64,000 bases of DNA from Rallus limicola (Eukaryota > Chordata > Aves > Gruiformes > Rallidae): contig JAKCOZ010000001.1 of NCBI GenBank assembly GCA_022605955.1, positions 97,248,211 through 97,312,210 of the forward strand, read 5' to 3'. Below, in pieces: positions 51,189-62,333 of this stretch. A program made the translations under genes and the position numbers. The notes under the pieces were generated by a model. The model did no database searches. It was given only the letters and a program-made list of their open reading frames with translations, and was not told the origin of the DNA. How positions within the stretch are numbered: position 1 is the stretch's first letter; the number at the start of each line of letters is the position of its first letter.

Positions 51189-51202
51189 TCTTTAAATAAT
51201 TC
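51189..51202. promoter_or_regulatory. AT-rich island within the CpG island (TATA-like)
   Basis: The CTTTAAATAATT stretch is the only A/T-rich patch in the GC-rich core. It resembles a degenerate TATA element on either strand (TATTTAAAG on minus, TTTAAATA on plus). A leftward start about 30 bp downstream would fall near 51160, to the left of the best donors, so it may not be the main start. Confidence 0.2.
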
Positions 51203-51451
51203 ACACGCACGCCGGGAGGAGGAAGAGGAGGGTGCCCCTCCGAAACGCGGACCGAGGCTGGCGGCCAGCGCTCGGGAGAGCGCTCGCGGGTCTCCGGGGT
51301 AGCGACTAGTAACTTTTCCGCCCCTCCTGCTCCCTCAAGCCCACCCTGGTCAGGCAAACTTTCCGCTCGCACCGCGGGCAGGGGGTGCCGGAGGGGCGGC
51401 CGCCACCGGAAACGGCCCCCGCCGCCGCGGCCGCCCCCGCGCCGGGCTCAC

Positions 51452-51529
51452 CCCGGCATTGTTCGCCGCCGCCGCCGCTTCCCCGCCCGCCGCCCGGCAG
51501 CGCAGCCCCGGCCCGCCCCGCTCGGCCAT
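51452..51529 (-). other. Short leftward frame ending at a splice donor: uORF or first coding exon
   Basis: On the minus strand an ATG at 51529-51527 (G at -3, G at +4, a fair initiation context) opens 26 codons beginning MAERGG and ending in an alanine stretch and NNAG. They run exactly to a donor, GCCGGG|GTGAGC, GT at 51451-51450. Spliced to the exon at 44793-44877, the frame would end after about ten more codons, making a uORF of 36 codons. Spliced to an unseen coding exon it would be a protein N-terminus. I do not recognise the protein. Confidence 0.25.
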
Positions 51530-51684
51530 TTCCCCCGCCAGCCAGCACGGCTGCCGGAGTCGGAGCGCCGCACTCTCCCCGCAGCGGGCCCGCGCAACAC
51601 CCCCTCCCACCCCCCCCAAACCGCGGCGGCTCCTACCGGGCGGGCGGGCTGCCTGCCTGCCTGGTGCCCGCCGGCCGGCCTCAC

Positions 51685-51690
51685 CTCGCC
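51685..51690 (-). other. Alternative leftward splice donor in the CpG island
   Basis: Minus-strand GGCGAG|GTGAGG, exon side ending at 51685, is a good 5' splice site. Together with the sites after 51901 (TGC|GTAAGG) and 51452 (GGG|GTGAGC) it suggests alternative first exons or alternative donors for a leftward transcript. Which one is used cannot be decided from sequence. Confidence 0.3.
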
Positions 51691-51900
51691 TGCGGGAGAG
51701 GCTCCGGCCCCGTGCAGGCAGCGGGCGCGCACGCCTGCCCGGCCCAGCGGCCGCAGCAGGCGAGGGCTCCGGCTGCCGGCCCCGGTGCGGAGGTCCGAGG
51801 AGCGGCAGCTCCCACAGCCGAGGCAGGCGGCTGGGTGCCCCGGGCGGAGGGCAGGACGCGCCGCGCCATGTCCCGTCCCCCCCCCCCCTCCCCACCTTAC

Positions 51901-51906
51901 GCACGC
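51901..51906 (-). other. Alternative leftward splice donor in the CpG island
   Basis: Minus-strand GCGTGC|GTAAGG, with GT at 51900-51899. It lies farthest upstream of the three leftward donors and would define the shortest leader exon. Confidence 0.25.
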
Positions 51907-52188
51907 ATATACTCCGCGCCCGCGCGTCCATCCCTCCCCGCCCGGCCCCGCGCACATACACGGAAAGCTCCGCTCCTCTCCGCGCCCCTCCGCGGCTCGG
52001 GGCTCTGCTGCAATGCCTGTGAGGCTGACTTTCAAAGCCTAACCCGCAGCCGCGATCCTCCCCGCCTTCCACCTCGCCCGCCGCGGCGCAGCCCGGCCCC
52101 TCCCCGCGCCGCGCCATTCATCTCTCCAGCCAAGTTTCTTAACCCTTTTCTAACCCCCGGCGAGGGGAGGGCGGCGGGGCGGGGTGAA

Positions 52189-52209
52189 GGGGGGGGGGGG
52201 GGGGGGGGG
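52189..52209 (+). repeat. Poly(G) run, 21 nt, in the CpG island
   Basis: This is an uninterrupted G21 preceded by GGGG/GGCGGGG tracts from about 52163. The whole segment is strongly quadruplex-prone on the plus strand and a likely length-variable or misassembled site. Confidence 0.9.
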
Positions 52210-52551
52210 AAAGAGGGCTGCGCCCCGCTGCCCCCGCGCCGTTTGGGGAAGGAGGCTGCGGAGCAGGGTGCCGCTAGACGCCTCGCACGTCCGCGAGTCG
52301 CGTCGCCTCCTGCCCTCTCTAATTAACCTAACTGGAGGCGCTGAGCCCCCGGGAAACAAACTTGGGAGCGATAGCACCGGAGGACCCGTATTTAATGAAA
52401 ACAGCGGTGGCTTAAAAACAACACCTTGGGTTTTTCCTCTGTCTTTCGCCTTGCTTAGAAGACTGGGGGGTGGACACACACGACATACGACACGCTTCCA
52501 GGGGTTACCGTTTTTTGTCGCTTTAGAGCATATGTTTTCCGCCTTTTCGCC

Positions 52552-52569
52552 AAAAAAAAAAAAAAAAAA
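52552..52569 (+). repeat. Poly(A) run, 18 nt
   Basis: This is an uninterrupted A run inside the island, separating two GC-rich lobes. Confidence 0.9.
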
Positions 52570-52992
52570 CCCAAACCAAAACTACGCGCCAGAAACTTTT
52601 TTTTTTGTTCTTTTTCTTTCTACCGAGGAGCCAAGAGCCTGCCGCCAGCGCACGGCTGCCGCCGCCGGGGGAGGGCAGCGGGCGCCCCGGCACCTGCGGC
52701 GGCTCCCGGGCGGGCCCTGCCTCCTTCCCTCACTCCTCCGGCCCCGCCGGCCAAGGCCGGCACGGCCCTCACGGCTGCCGGCCCCGGCTCGTTATCCCTC
52801 TGCCTCCCAGGCCGGGCGGCGCGGGGACGGTCACGGCGCCCGGGAGAGCCGGGGAGAGCGGAGCATCCCTCCCGCCTTAAGCCGGGGCGCCCGGCGGTCC
52901 CTGTACGGCGGGCCCGGGGTGGGGCACCCCCCCGGCTCCTAAACCGCTCTCCCCGCGGAATACGTCTCGCCAAAGCCACGCAGTTTGCCCAC

Positions 52993-52998
52993 GTGGCG
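52993..52998 (+). other. Rightward splice donor at the island's right edge
   Basis: Plus-strand GTGGCG|GTAAGAAAC, GT at 52999-53000, is a strong 5' splice site with GC-rich sequence upstream and CpG density falling sharply downstream, as at many first exon-intron boundaries. It suggests a rightward transcript starting in the 52.6-52.98 kb lobe. A second, weaker donor (TTTTG|GTAGGT) follows after 53067 next to a YY1-like CCATTTT. No downstream plus-strand exon could be supported. Confidence 0.3.
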
Positions 52999-53299
52999 GT
53001 AAGAAACAATTCGGGAGATAACCCAGCCTTGGGCACGGCTTCCAAGAAGAGTCAGCCCTCCATTTTGGTAGGTGGCATCTCTGCAACCTCTGCTGTCAGA
53101 AATTGCGCTGCACGTCAAGTTGCTCTTCTGGCTTCGTTCCCACGGAAGAAGGGGGCATCCCAGAGACAGGGAGCCGAACTTGGCTGGCGGCTGGGCTACA
53201 ACGTGCTGTGACCTTCGTCACGTCTTCCATGCGCCCGTGTTTAACGAGAGCCCTGACGCTTCGTGTGTTTGCCCAACGCTTTACAGAGCACTTCTTTGA

Positions 53300-56200
53300 G
53301 AAGTTAAAAGACTGAGAAAAGAGAAACAAAAACTGTTCACAAGTCACTTAGAAATTGTGCGATAGAGTTAACATATGCCCACAATTTTATTTCTAAAACT
53401 CGGGCAAAATAGCTATAAGTGGTATATAGTCAAGCATCTTTTCAGTAAAAAGACTAATAGCGTTAAAGAACGTATGAATTCCCACTTCACAGAAAGCGAA
53501 AGGGAGTCATGCTTGTGAAAAGCCAAGTGTTTCAACCTAGAGACGTCATGAATGAAAGTAGATGTGGGAATGTTAAGCAAAACCTCTTTCACTTTGGAAT
53601 GTACAGATTGTGTACAGGCTAACAGCGGAGCTAGTAATGTATTACTTGACCTATTTTTTTAAGCCAATGAAAGATTTAGGTTAACTTCATCATCATGTGT
53701 TTTTTAACCACTTTCTTCCAGAAACACAGCAGCGTTTTCTAAAGCTACTGCACGTCACCATGTCTATACAACAGTTTCTTTCTTTGAGAGTCCAAGTATT
53801 GTAATATATCCTGATCGTACTTCCATTAAAACGATGTTTTGCTCTTCATTTTCCACAGTAGGCTCATTTAGCAAATTCTGATTGTAAAGAAATGATCTTT
53901 AATTTTTTTTATTTCGTGAAGAATCTTTATCTCAAAAATGTTTCCATGCTAAGCAGCTGAATTATCTAGGGAAAAGGAAATTTTCTCATTACTGCAGCAA
54001 TTTAGCTGCTATTTCAATCAAGGATGTCTGTAGTAGAGACCTCTTTCATTCTTAACCTTAGGGAATGTACTCCGTAGATGAGAGACCCACAAAATGAGGA
54101 ATGTTGAACAACCAACACCAAAACAAATGTGCACGTAGAAGATTTGTTGGAATTATTTTTGTTAGGTAACATATAGTTGGCTCAGGAAACGAGTTTCTAT
54201 ATGGTACAATTGACTGAGATTGTATTAAACACCACAGTGTATGTATTCAGCAGATTATGTCCAGCCACCCTGAACCGTGCCACTTGCTCATCTTTACTTA
54301 AACTATGACAATTCAAATAACATACAGATTGAACTGTAACATACAGATTGAACAAGTAAAGGAAAAATTCAAGCATGCGGCGAGTTCTGCCCCTCAAGAG
54401 GTACAGAAGTATTGATGTGTATTTGCTGGTTCTTCTTTGTGGTCTTCAACCAAATCTGCACACACACACTCATCCTCCAAGCCTAGAAGTGCAGGTACAG
54501 ATGTACCTGCCCACCTGCCACCTGTGGGCAGTGTCTGTAACTTCACTTCCTTGCAGACTTTCCAAAAGGGGACATTTTTTCACTTTTTTTTTTTTTTTTT
54601 TCCACTATAACAGGGCTGTAAATAGAAGGTCAGTTCTGACAGGAAGGCATAAACTACTTTGGGCTTGGTCTTGGAAGAGAAAAACACATTTACAGAGGTT
54701 ATATTCAAACTCATTCCAGGAATTACAAGCACTTAGTGGAGAGCTGTTAGTGCCATAGTTTGGTGAGATCGGCAAACTGCTTTTTTTTATATTATATAAA
54801 TAGGTAGTAATACACACATACATACACCCCCCCATACAGACAAACACACCCCCTCCCTTTACAGTTGCTAACCAGAAATCTCAAGACAGAATGTATTTTG
54901 GTTTTTGACCTAGTAGGAATCGTTTCAAAATCAAAACATAATTGCAGCTCTGACATTCCTGAAGTACAAAATTGATCTGTATGACCATTTAAAACATGAT
55001 TAAAGAAATTGTTGACCTACCCCCGACATTTTCTTTGATTGCTTTGATGACTACAAGGATGCATTTAAAAATCATGAACAAAGCAACAATTCCAGTAACA
55101 AAACTTTGTCTTTGTCTTCCTGAAGTAAAACACATAGGTCTGTGCCATGCAGTAACAAGGAACATACTAATTTAAAAAAGAAAATGAAAATGCTATTACT
55201 TGAGTCCCAAATATTTTTAAGCTAAAGCCAGCCTATTTTTAAATCATAACGTGCTTTGAAGAGCTTGGGTGAACTTGCGTTGCTCTTATTTTGATTTTCC
55301 TCAGCCTCTCCAAAAACTAACAGCTCTGAAACTACCTTTTTCAATCAAAATAATTAAAGCCTTGCTTTATGGCATCCAATCATGATAGGAAGGGCTTAGG
55401 ATGCGGTAGAGAAGATAGCAAGCTTTACAGAAATTCATTTCCAGGCTAAATCTTGCCCTAAAATAGTTTGTCATCCTCACATAGACAAATAATGAAATTC
55501 CATCCTTGACTCAGCCTAGTTCAATTCATGTAATATGTCAGATTACCAACTATTTGGAAGGTGCCTTCACAGAGGATTAAATCACCTAATAGTCCAGAAT
55601 TTATGTAGGCACACTTTATATATTTTTTTAACTTATTCACTATTTGACTTCAAAGAAGGTTTGCCTAAATAAATGGTAATCACGTGACAGTGTTCACCCT
55701 TAAATCTGAAGTAAAAAGGTGGAAAAGTCTACTTCTCCTTTGGAATACAGTCTAGGACTGGTTGAAATCGACGGGAACCCAATAAGTGTTATCAGAGGAA
55801 AAACTGGTCCAGGGCAAGGGCTTCTGCTGGGTGTACCACAGCACGTATCCCATTTTGTTCATGGAGCAACAAGTCTGCAACTGTTGGAAGTGGAGTTGAA
55901 TTACACGATGACGTGCAAAGGGAAGAGTATAGACTATATCGCTGGAAGGTATCAGGAGTGTGTACCGCTTGTTACTTTATCTACCTGTATTTAAAAGGTT
56001 AAAGGTATGCATACCACATACCATTCCCTACTGCAGTTGTTTTGTGCTGCTGCTTTTTTTTTTTTCCTAATTACATGGTTTACTCATATTTTTACAAGTA
56101 CTTCGAAGCAGGTCATCTGAGAGAAGCGCATCCGTAGTGCCTCAAGGGTTTGTTTTTTTCTGCATTATTTAAAAGTAGACTGCAGATCGTGACTATTTGA

Positions 56201-58439
56201 TCTAAGAGTAATAAGCAAAGGACCAGATGCTAGAGTCTTTTCAATTACAAAAACATTTAAAGACAGCTGTACCATATAAACTCTCATGGAGGAATCATAT
56301 GCTTGCAGCATCTGGTGAGTTTTGGCCATGTCTCTAGCACGCTGTATCTGTTCTGAGGTGGGAGGTAGGGCGAAGCTTGCTTTCCCTTTCGCATTTTTGG
56401 GGTGGGCATGTGCATTTTTTTGCTGTAGACAGGAACTAACACCTTGGGTCCTGTGTTTGGTGGCTGGAAAGAAACACTCCTTTCAGCCCCTGCAACACCT
56501 TTTGTGGAAGAATCAAAGGGGTCTATGCTAAGTTGATAAAACAACTTCATGTTAATTGTTAATATTCTACCAGAATAAAATACCGGTGGTTTTAGCCAGA
56601 AGAACACATTCTGTACTTGTGAATTTTCCGCAGTTCCATCCCACTCGCACAAACAAACAGGAAAATTATACTTCTGAGAACATTGTTTTGATGAGTCACG
56701 TTCTTGGGAGTGTGAAGGCATGTCCAGAAAATAAACAGCCTGGAGCTAATGCTCCCAAACTGACAGGAGAAAGTGTCAGTAGGGCAGGTATAACAGCGTG
56801 AAAACACTCTCACTACTTGTGGGCCGACGAGGATGCAGAGATTGCATCTCAGAAGGTTATGTGCACGCAGCTGTAACCATTCAGAGCATGCATGTCCTTT
56901 CAGACTTTGTGTGATCCTCTCTTCTTTGACAGAGGTGTTTCCCACATCATCAGTGGCAGGTTAAGTAAGGAGCAAAGTACCGTGCCCTCTCTCATGCCCT
57001 GCATCTAGAAGTTATGCTCATTAACAATATTGTTTTGCAGCCCCATTTTTCTGGCTGGCTATCATGAAATCTGGATAACCCTTTGTCGTGGTTCTCATGA
57101 TGACACAAGCCGTGTTGTTGAAACAGCATGTTCTAAAATAAAATGAACAGTACGTACAAATTATACATACGGCGATCTGGCAGCCTGTGCCACGCTGCAA
57201 ATGAATGGAGTTCTGGAAAGGACAATGAGGAAGCAGCTAAAAAAGTGAAGTTTTTTGTCCTGTGTTTGCCCTTTAATCTAATGCAGGCACTGGGCAAATG
57301 TGGGTTTTTTTTACAATATATGAAACACTTTAATTACATATTAAAACTGTAATAATATTCTGTAGTATAAATGGTCTTAAGTGCTCTGACTCAAGTAAAT
57401 GAAACTGCTGTGTTAAGCTAAACTGCGTATCATCTCAGGTATTTTCGTTAAATATATTTACCTAGCCACATATGAGCTTATGAACAACAGGACCTTTGAT
57501 GGAAAACCAACAGTATAAAATGAAACTTGTTTTAATAAACTTACGCTGTGGTTCTATCCATCCACTAACTTGGAATATTTACTTGAGTAACATTAACTCA
57601 AGTTTTCATTTCTTTATTCGTTTTCTCTCTATATAAGAAAAAATAGCAGCTCATTTTATTTAACAACAAATAAAAGGTAAACAAGCAAGCCCAGATCTAT
57701 TTTACCAGGTTTCACTTACACCAAAGTGTAAAATAAAGATCAAATTTCTAATATGGCACAGGCCCCATTACTTTAGCCAGCTCAGTCCTCACACCTCAGA
57801 AGAATGGACCTGTTATTGGTGAAATAACACAATGCCAGTGTTTTAAATGCCCAAATAGCATCTTATCTTTTCCATTTTTCTCTAATGTGGGGTTTTTTTT
57901 ATAAGTTGCTGAGTGTTTTCTTTCTTTTTTCCTCGTGAGAGTTGGAGGGAGAGGTGAAAGAAAGAGGTTGGCCTCAGAAGATTACCAGAATTCAAAAGTA
58001 CACAAGATCTCTATGATTTTCTTATTTTATAATGAAAAGAAAAAAAGATTATTTTGGAAAAACCTACATTTAACAATTTTTCACCAATGCACAAACATTT
58101 AACAGAAAGAGAGAGAAAACCTGGACAACTTCTTAACATTTCCTAACATCACGCACAAAAGCCCTCAGGAAAGTAACAGCTAAGAAATTGTGAAAAAGAT
58201 CTGGCTGCATTGGCTAGGTATATAAAAGGTGACTGTTTGGGAAACCTGGTCCCAGTTCTGAGGATTAAATATTATCAAAAAAATGGGTGCTTACCTACCT
58301 ACTGTCACAGATGTGCTCCCAAATGATTCCTGGTTCTGTTTTCCTACAGGCATATAATGGGAAAATCTATTTACATGGAGTATCAGAAAGTGTCAGGAAC
58401 TCAAATCCCTGTGCCACATAAGCTTACAGAAGCATCTGC
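53300..58439. other. AT-rich flank without a supported gene
   Basis: I looked for exons of a rightward transcript and found none I can support. A 91-codon plus frame at 55719-55994 and a 145-codon minus frame at 56284-56721 look moderately protein-like but match no family I recognise and lack paired splice sites. Simple sequence includes a T18 run (54584-54601) and CA/CATA units near 54811-54830. Confidence 0.4.
54584..54601 (+). repeat. Poly(T) run, 18 nt
   Basis: This is an uninterrupted T run in the flank right of the CpG island. Confidence 0.9.
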
Positions 58440-58570
58440 TTGATTGTATTTTATGTGATTAGTTTATCAGAATCGAATTAGCTGGGCTTTTATAATTGAT
58501 CCAAGTGTATATCTTTGCATATTTTTATTAGCATGCAAATATCTAGGTTTTATTAGGAGACATTAGCTTT
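58440..58570. promoter_or_regulatory. Candidate regulatory block with inverted POU-octamer-like sites
   Basis: A perfect octamer ATGCAAAT (58533-58540) lies 12 bp from an inverted near-octamer CTTTGCAT (58513-58520). Several TAAT/ATTA cores flank them (about 58457-58500). Motif clustering suggests a homeodomain/POU-bound element, but motifs this short recur by chance in AT-rich DNA. Confidence 0.25.
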
Positions 58571-60879
58571 ACTAAATGTTAGCTGTATGGCAAGTCCAGC
58601 TTTGATGCTGTTGATCATCGTACCAGTATTTTACACGCAATATAAAGTTGGCAGAGGCACAGGAGAGATTCAGCTTACCATAAACCAGATAGCAGCAGTT
58701 ACATTCACATAAATTACATACCATTGTAGGGAAATTTCTCTTGCTGCTTTTTGCATATATTTTAGAGAACAGCCTAGCCAAAATCACTCTTGCTTTGAAA
58801 ACCAGTGAGTAAGTTTCCATGTATAAGCAAACAGCAAATACTATAACCTGTTTTTAAATACATATAATTCTAATTTTGAGGTAATTGCATCTCTTTTTTC
58901 TTCTCTGATATATAATTAAAAAAATAAGTGAAAATGTGTTCCATGGAGAATTAAATTCATTCTGAGTTTCAATGACTTAGTGTAGAGAATGCCCAGGTTT
59001 CATTCTTCATTTGAACAACATCCATTTTGATGCATTACAATGCCTGAAACAACTTTTTTTAAAGGAAAAGCTTGAGTGGACAAAAATACTTATATTTTTT
59101 GAATAGTCTGAAAGTTTTCTTTCTTGTTTGTTTGGACTGAGAAGCAACATTATCATTCCTCCAATATTATTATAATTAGCGCCCAGTGTACAATTAATTT
59201 GGGAAGCCAGGACCTTGTTGTCTTGAAAAAATACTCCAGGAAGCCTGAACTTGGAAGCCTCCTTTAGAGGGAGGAGAAGTTTGTACTCCTAAGGATTCCT
59301 CCTTCTTGCTTCCTCCCCCATCAGATGGTCAAGCAGGCGGAAAAAGAAATATTTCAAATGTTTCCACGTTGAATTTTACCTAACTGTGCTTGCTTTTTTG
59401 TTGTGCATGTTGTTTTTGTTACTTTATTTAAGCTGAATATTCTTGTCTCATAGAAAATACAAGTGGATCCACGTTTTTCTGACAGACACTGTTTAAAATG
59501 ACACCATTCCCTAAAATCCCTAAGTCTCGATACAATAGTTCTTTAGCACTATTGCTAAAATTATTAATAGAAGGGTAAGGTTTCACACAACTCTTTACAG
59601 GTACCTTCTAAAATATGTTATGTTCTATATCCTTAAGTAACTCTTGAATATTCTACTGGGTCTGATCATTGCCCACAGAAATGTACAAAAAACATTGCTT
59701 GAAAAAATACATTTAAAAAAAATAAACAAGAATTCTGTGTGTATGTGTGTGTGTGGCTTGGCTAGGGCAGCTTTAAACTCTTGAAAAGATGACCACTATT
59801 CACAATTATTTAATGAATAATGAATAAGCAGCTACATTTTTCAAGTCGACACAATTAAATCCATAAACATTTTTTCAGCTCCCCAAAGTCACTTTATGTA
59901 CTAGTTATTTGCAATTTTCTGCTCATGCTCTCTGATTGATGTTGCTCATATGGATGACTAAAGAAAGCTAACAAATGAAGCAACAATTCAGATGAATTCT
60001 TGGCTTTTTGAAACAAATAGTTTTGTGTGCTTTCCAGAATTATTCCTCCAGTTGTAAATAGATGCTGTTCATTTCCTTTCTATAAAGAAAAAGCGAAGGA
60101 AGAAAGAATTTACTGTGTTATGACTCTCACTGTTCTGAAATTCTCTTTCCCAGTATCAGAGATCTATTGCAATCCTAGTAATAAGCTGTACTTGGATTTA
60201 TGATTAAAACACAGAGTAAATCATGACATGAAGACATGTAATTCTGTTTTCTATGACTCATCAGCTTTTTCCAAGTTCCCACCTTCACATCTAAAACAAG
60301 TAAGTTGTGGTTTGTTTTCTTTTAAATTGTGGAGTAAATTGCATGGTCTGAACCATGCAAAAGAGGAGGATACTCAACTTTTCCTCCTATTGTAGAGCAG
60401 TTCTCTTACTTGTAAGTTTTCCTTCCTTCTTTCCCCTATCTGTTCACTGAGAGTTGAAGTGCTAGTGAATATTTTCATTAACATTTTCTGATCCTGGTAA
60501 AGTGTTTCTGGTAGAAAGAAAGTATGTAACCCAGAAGATTAAAAGTAAACTGTTGCTTAATTTCTCAAATTCTTAAAAATTGGGAAAAATCAGATTTGCA
60601 GAATGTTGCACCCAATTACTATTATGATTGTCTTTTTCTTGTCCCTTTCGAAGTTAGATGCAAAATAAAAGCAATAAGCATTATTTAGTTGCTAGAATCC
60701 AAAACTAATCAAGAGATGCAAAGCCATGAACAAATTCTGTTTATTATATTGAAAAACAGAGCTATGTAGATACACAAACCAAAGCATAAAATCCCCCCCA
60801 TGATTTACTATTGTATTTCATATCCCCATAATCCAGGATCACCAAAATACATAAGAGATTTGCCGTTGGCTCTGGGTTT
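58571..60879. other. AT-rich flank
   Basis: No gene or identifiable transposon is seen. A TG-rich microsatellite lies at 59735-59755. Confidence 0.45.
59735..59755 (+). repeat. (TG)n microsatellite, short and interrupted
   Basis: About ten TG/GT units with one TATG interruption; probably length-variable. Confidence 0.85.
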
Positions 60880-61830
60880 TGGGTGGAGTTTTTTACTACT
60901 TAAAATTTTCAGCAACACAGCAGTGAGGCGCAGCCTTCTCCTAGAGACAGGTTCTCATTCTCCAGCTACTCTCATTTTGCTAGATCTTAATGTTCTTCCT
61001 GAATGCCTAAGAGATTTTATCTTCCTGTTTGGCACAGTTCTAAATTGGCTTAAATCATATTTATCCAACAGTTACCTGCATTACATTTTCAAGGGTAATT
61101 TGTGTCCTTCTCCCACAGCATTTATTTCTCATGCTCTGTAGGGTTCCATTTTGGCCCCGTTCTTACTCAGCAACACAAAGCTGCCGGTGCACAGGGTTGT
61201 TCATTGGCATGATGCTGGGTTTCATTTCTGTGCCGACAAGGCACAGATCTATTTGTCAACCAAACCGGCAATTTCAAACTATGCTATTACCATATTGACA
61301 AGCTGGTGACTGTAAAAGCCTCTACGAGCATCAATTTTCTTCAGTTAAAATCAGACAGAACGGAGCTGTTCATGGCTGGCTCTTGCCATCTACCCAAACC
61401 CACTTGAACTTCTAACCCATCTTTAAAATTCAACCCAGGTTCATTGGTTAAAAACCTTATGTGGGTTTTGATTGCAAGCTCTTCTTTCAATACTGCAGTC
61501 AAAAGATTAAGGCTTCCTATTATTACTTGAAATAAATGTGCTTTGCTTATTGCTCATTCATGCTTTTATGTTCCCTAGACTAGATTATTTTAATGCCCAG
61601 CTTGTTGATCTGCCGATGAGACCGATTATCAAATTTCATCTTGTATAGCAAGTTCTGTTTCCAGGGCAATGTATTGTACAGACTAATGCATGTTTCATAT
61701 CTGCTGCTCTCTCACGGTGGCTACTAATACACCACAAAATCTATTTAAGCTATTACTGCTCTGGCCCTACCAAGTTTTTCATGAACTCTTGAGTTATTAC
61801 TAAGAAATATTTGTCAGGGGGCTGTTCCTA
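60880..61830 (+). mobile_element. Relic of an L2-like LINE reverse transcriptase
   Basis: In one plus frame, fragments follow the order of L2-clade ORF2 reverse transcriptase. A LILLDL segment is at about 60970-60990, LNWLKSYLS at about 61040-61070, and GSILAPFLL at about 61142-61168. A degraded catalytic box CADKAQIYL is at 61229-61255, then a KSD-type TELF segment near 61350 and RLDYFNA near 61577-61597. The stop at 61139-61141 falls where the family has a glutamine before GSILGP. The catalytic box has lost its second aspartate, replaced by Lys. The element is dead, ancient and truncated at both ends. Confidence 0.65.
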
Positions 61831-61921
61831 CCAAGTTAACTTAATGGAAGCTTTATCACAGACTTTGGAAAAAGATGAGCTGTAAATCCTGTAGCCTCTA
61901 CTCATGTTCTTAAAGCTATTG

Positions 61922-62333
61922 CATGGTGTGGTGGTTCAGCCCCAGGCAGCAGCTGAGCACCCCATGCTGCTTACTCACTCCCAGAGGAGCAGCAGACAGA
62001 GCCCTGTGGGTTGGGATAAGGGCAGTTACTGACAAAATCACTATGAAAGGGGAACAGTAACAGCCCCTGGCGAATGTCACTTAAACCCAGTAATAGCACA
62101 GAGTACCTTATAAGCCCAAGGATAACACAGAGCACTGCACAATGGAGGACCAACACAACACCCCAGCTGCACTCAAACTGCCCTAGAGACACCCTCAAAG
62201 CACCCCTTCCCGACCAACCCCTCTTATGGGGGCATGATACCCGGTGGTGTGGAAACAGCCTGGGCTGACTCAGCTCAAAGTGCTGGCTGCCTGGGGAGCT
62301 TGACTCTGGCCTGGCCAGAACCAGGACACGTGG
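61922..62333 (-). mobile_element. Solo LTR of an avian endogenous retrovirus, with target duplication
   Basis: A 402-bp LTR (61927-62328) reads on the minus strand from TGTCCTGGTTCTGGCC to CTGGGGCTGAACCACCACA, with the 5'-TG...CA-3' ends of retroviral LTRs. These termini match a widespread bird LTR family as I know it. Flanks are CATGG (61922-61926) and CGTGG (62329-62333), a 5-bp target duplication with one difference that fits CpG decay. Five bases suit an ERVL-like integrase, but the class is not certain. No internal gag, pol or env sequence is present, so it is a solo LTR left by recombination. The 154-codon minus frame here is incidental. Confidence 0.8.

Larger units (their letters stand above)
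50830..53000. promoter_or_regulatory. Large CpG island, probable (divergent) promoter
   Basis: About 2.1 kb is very rich in G+C and CpG, with the densest part at about 51.05-52.15 kb and 52.65-52.98 kb. The surrounding tens of kilobases are CpG-depleted. Long open frames on both strands (up to 313 codons plus, 255 minus) are composed of Ala/Pro/Arg/Gly and are by-products of composition, not genes. Splice donors face left (after 51901, 51685, 51452) and right (after 52998, also 50973). This supports transcription initiation here, mainly leftward given the exon at 44793-44877. A G21 run, C12 run (51877-51888) and A18 run lie inside. Confidence 0.85.

Noticed and set aside
51350..52117. 255-codon minus-strand open frame in the CpG island
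   Set aside because: It crosses three good leftward donor sites and has the same compositional bias. Only its last part, from the ATG at 51529, is kept as a possible uORF or first exon.
51385..52326. 313-codon plus-strand open frame in the CpG island
   Set aside because: It is Pro/Ala/Arg-rich low-complexity translation with equally long frames on the other strand; GC-rich sequence simply lacks stops.
55719..55994. 91-codon plus-strand open frame as an exon of a rightward gene
   Set aside because: No acceptor at its start, no donor at its end and no recognised domain.
56284..56721. 145-codon minus-strand open frame, possible processed pseudogene
   Set aside because: It reads as moderately protein-like but matches no family I recognise, and there is no poly(A) tail or target duplication.
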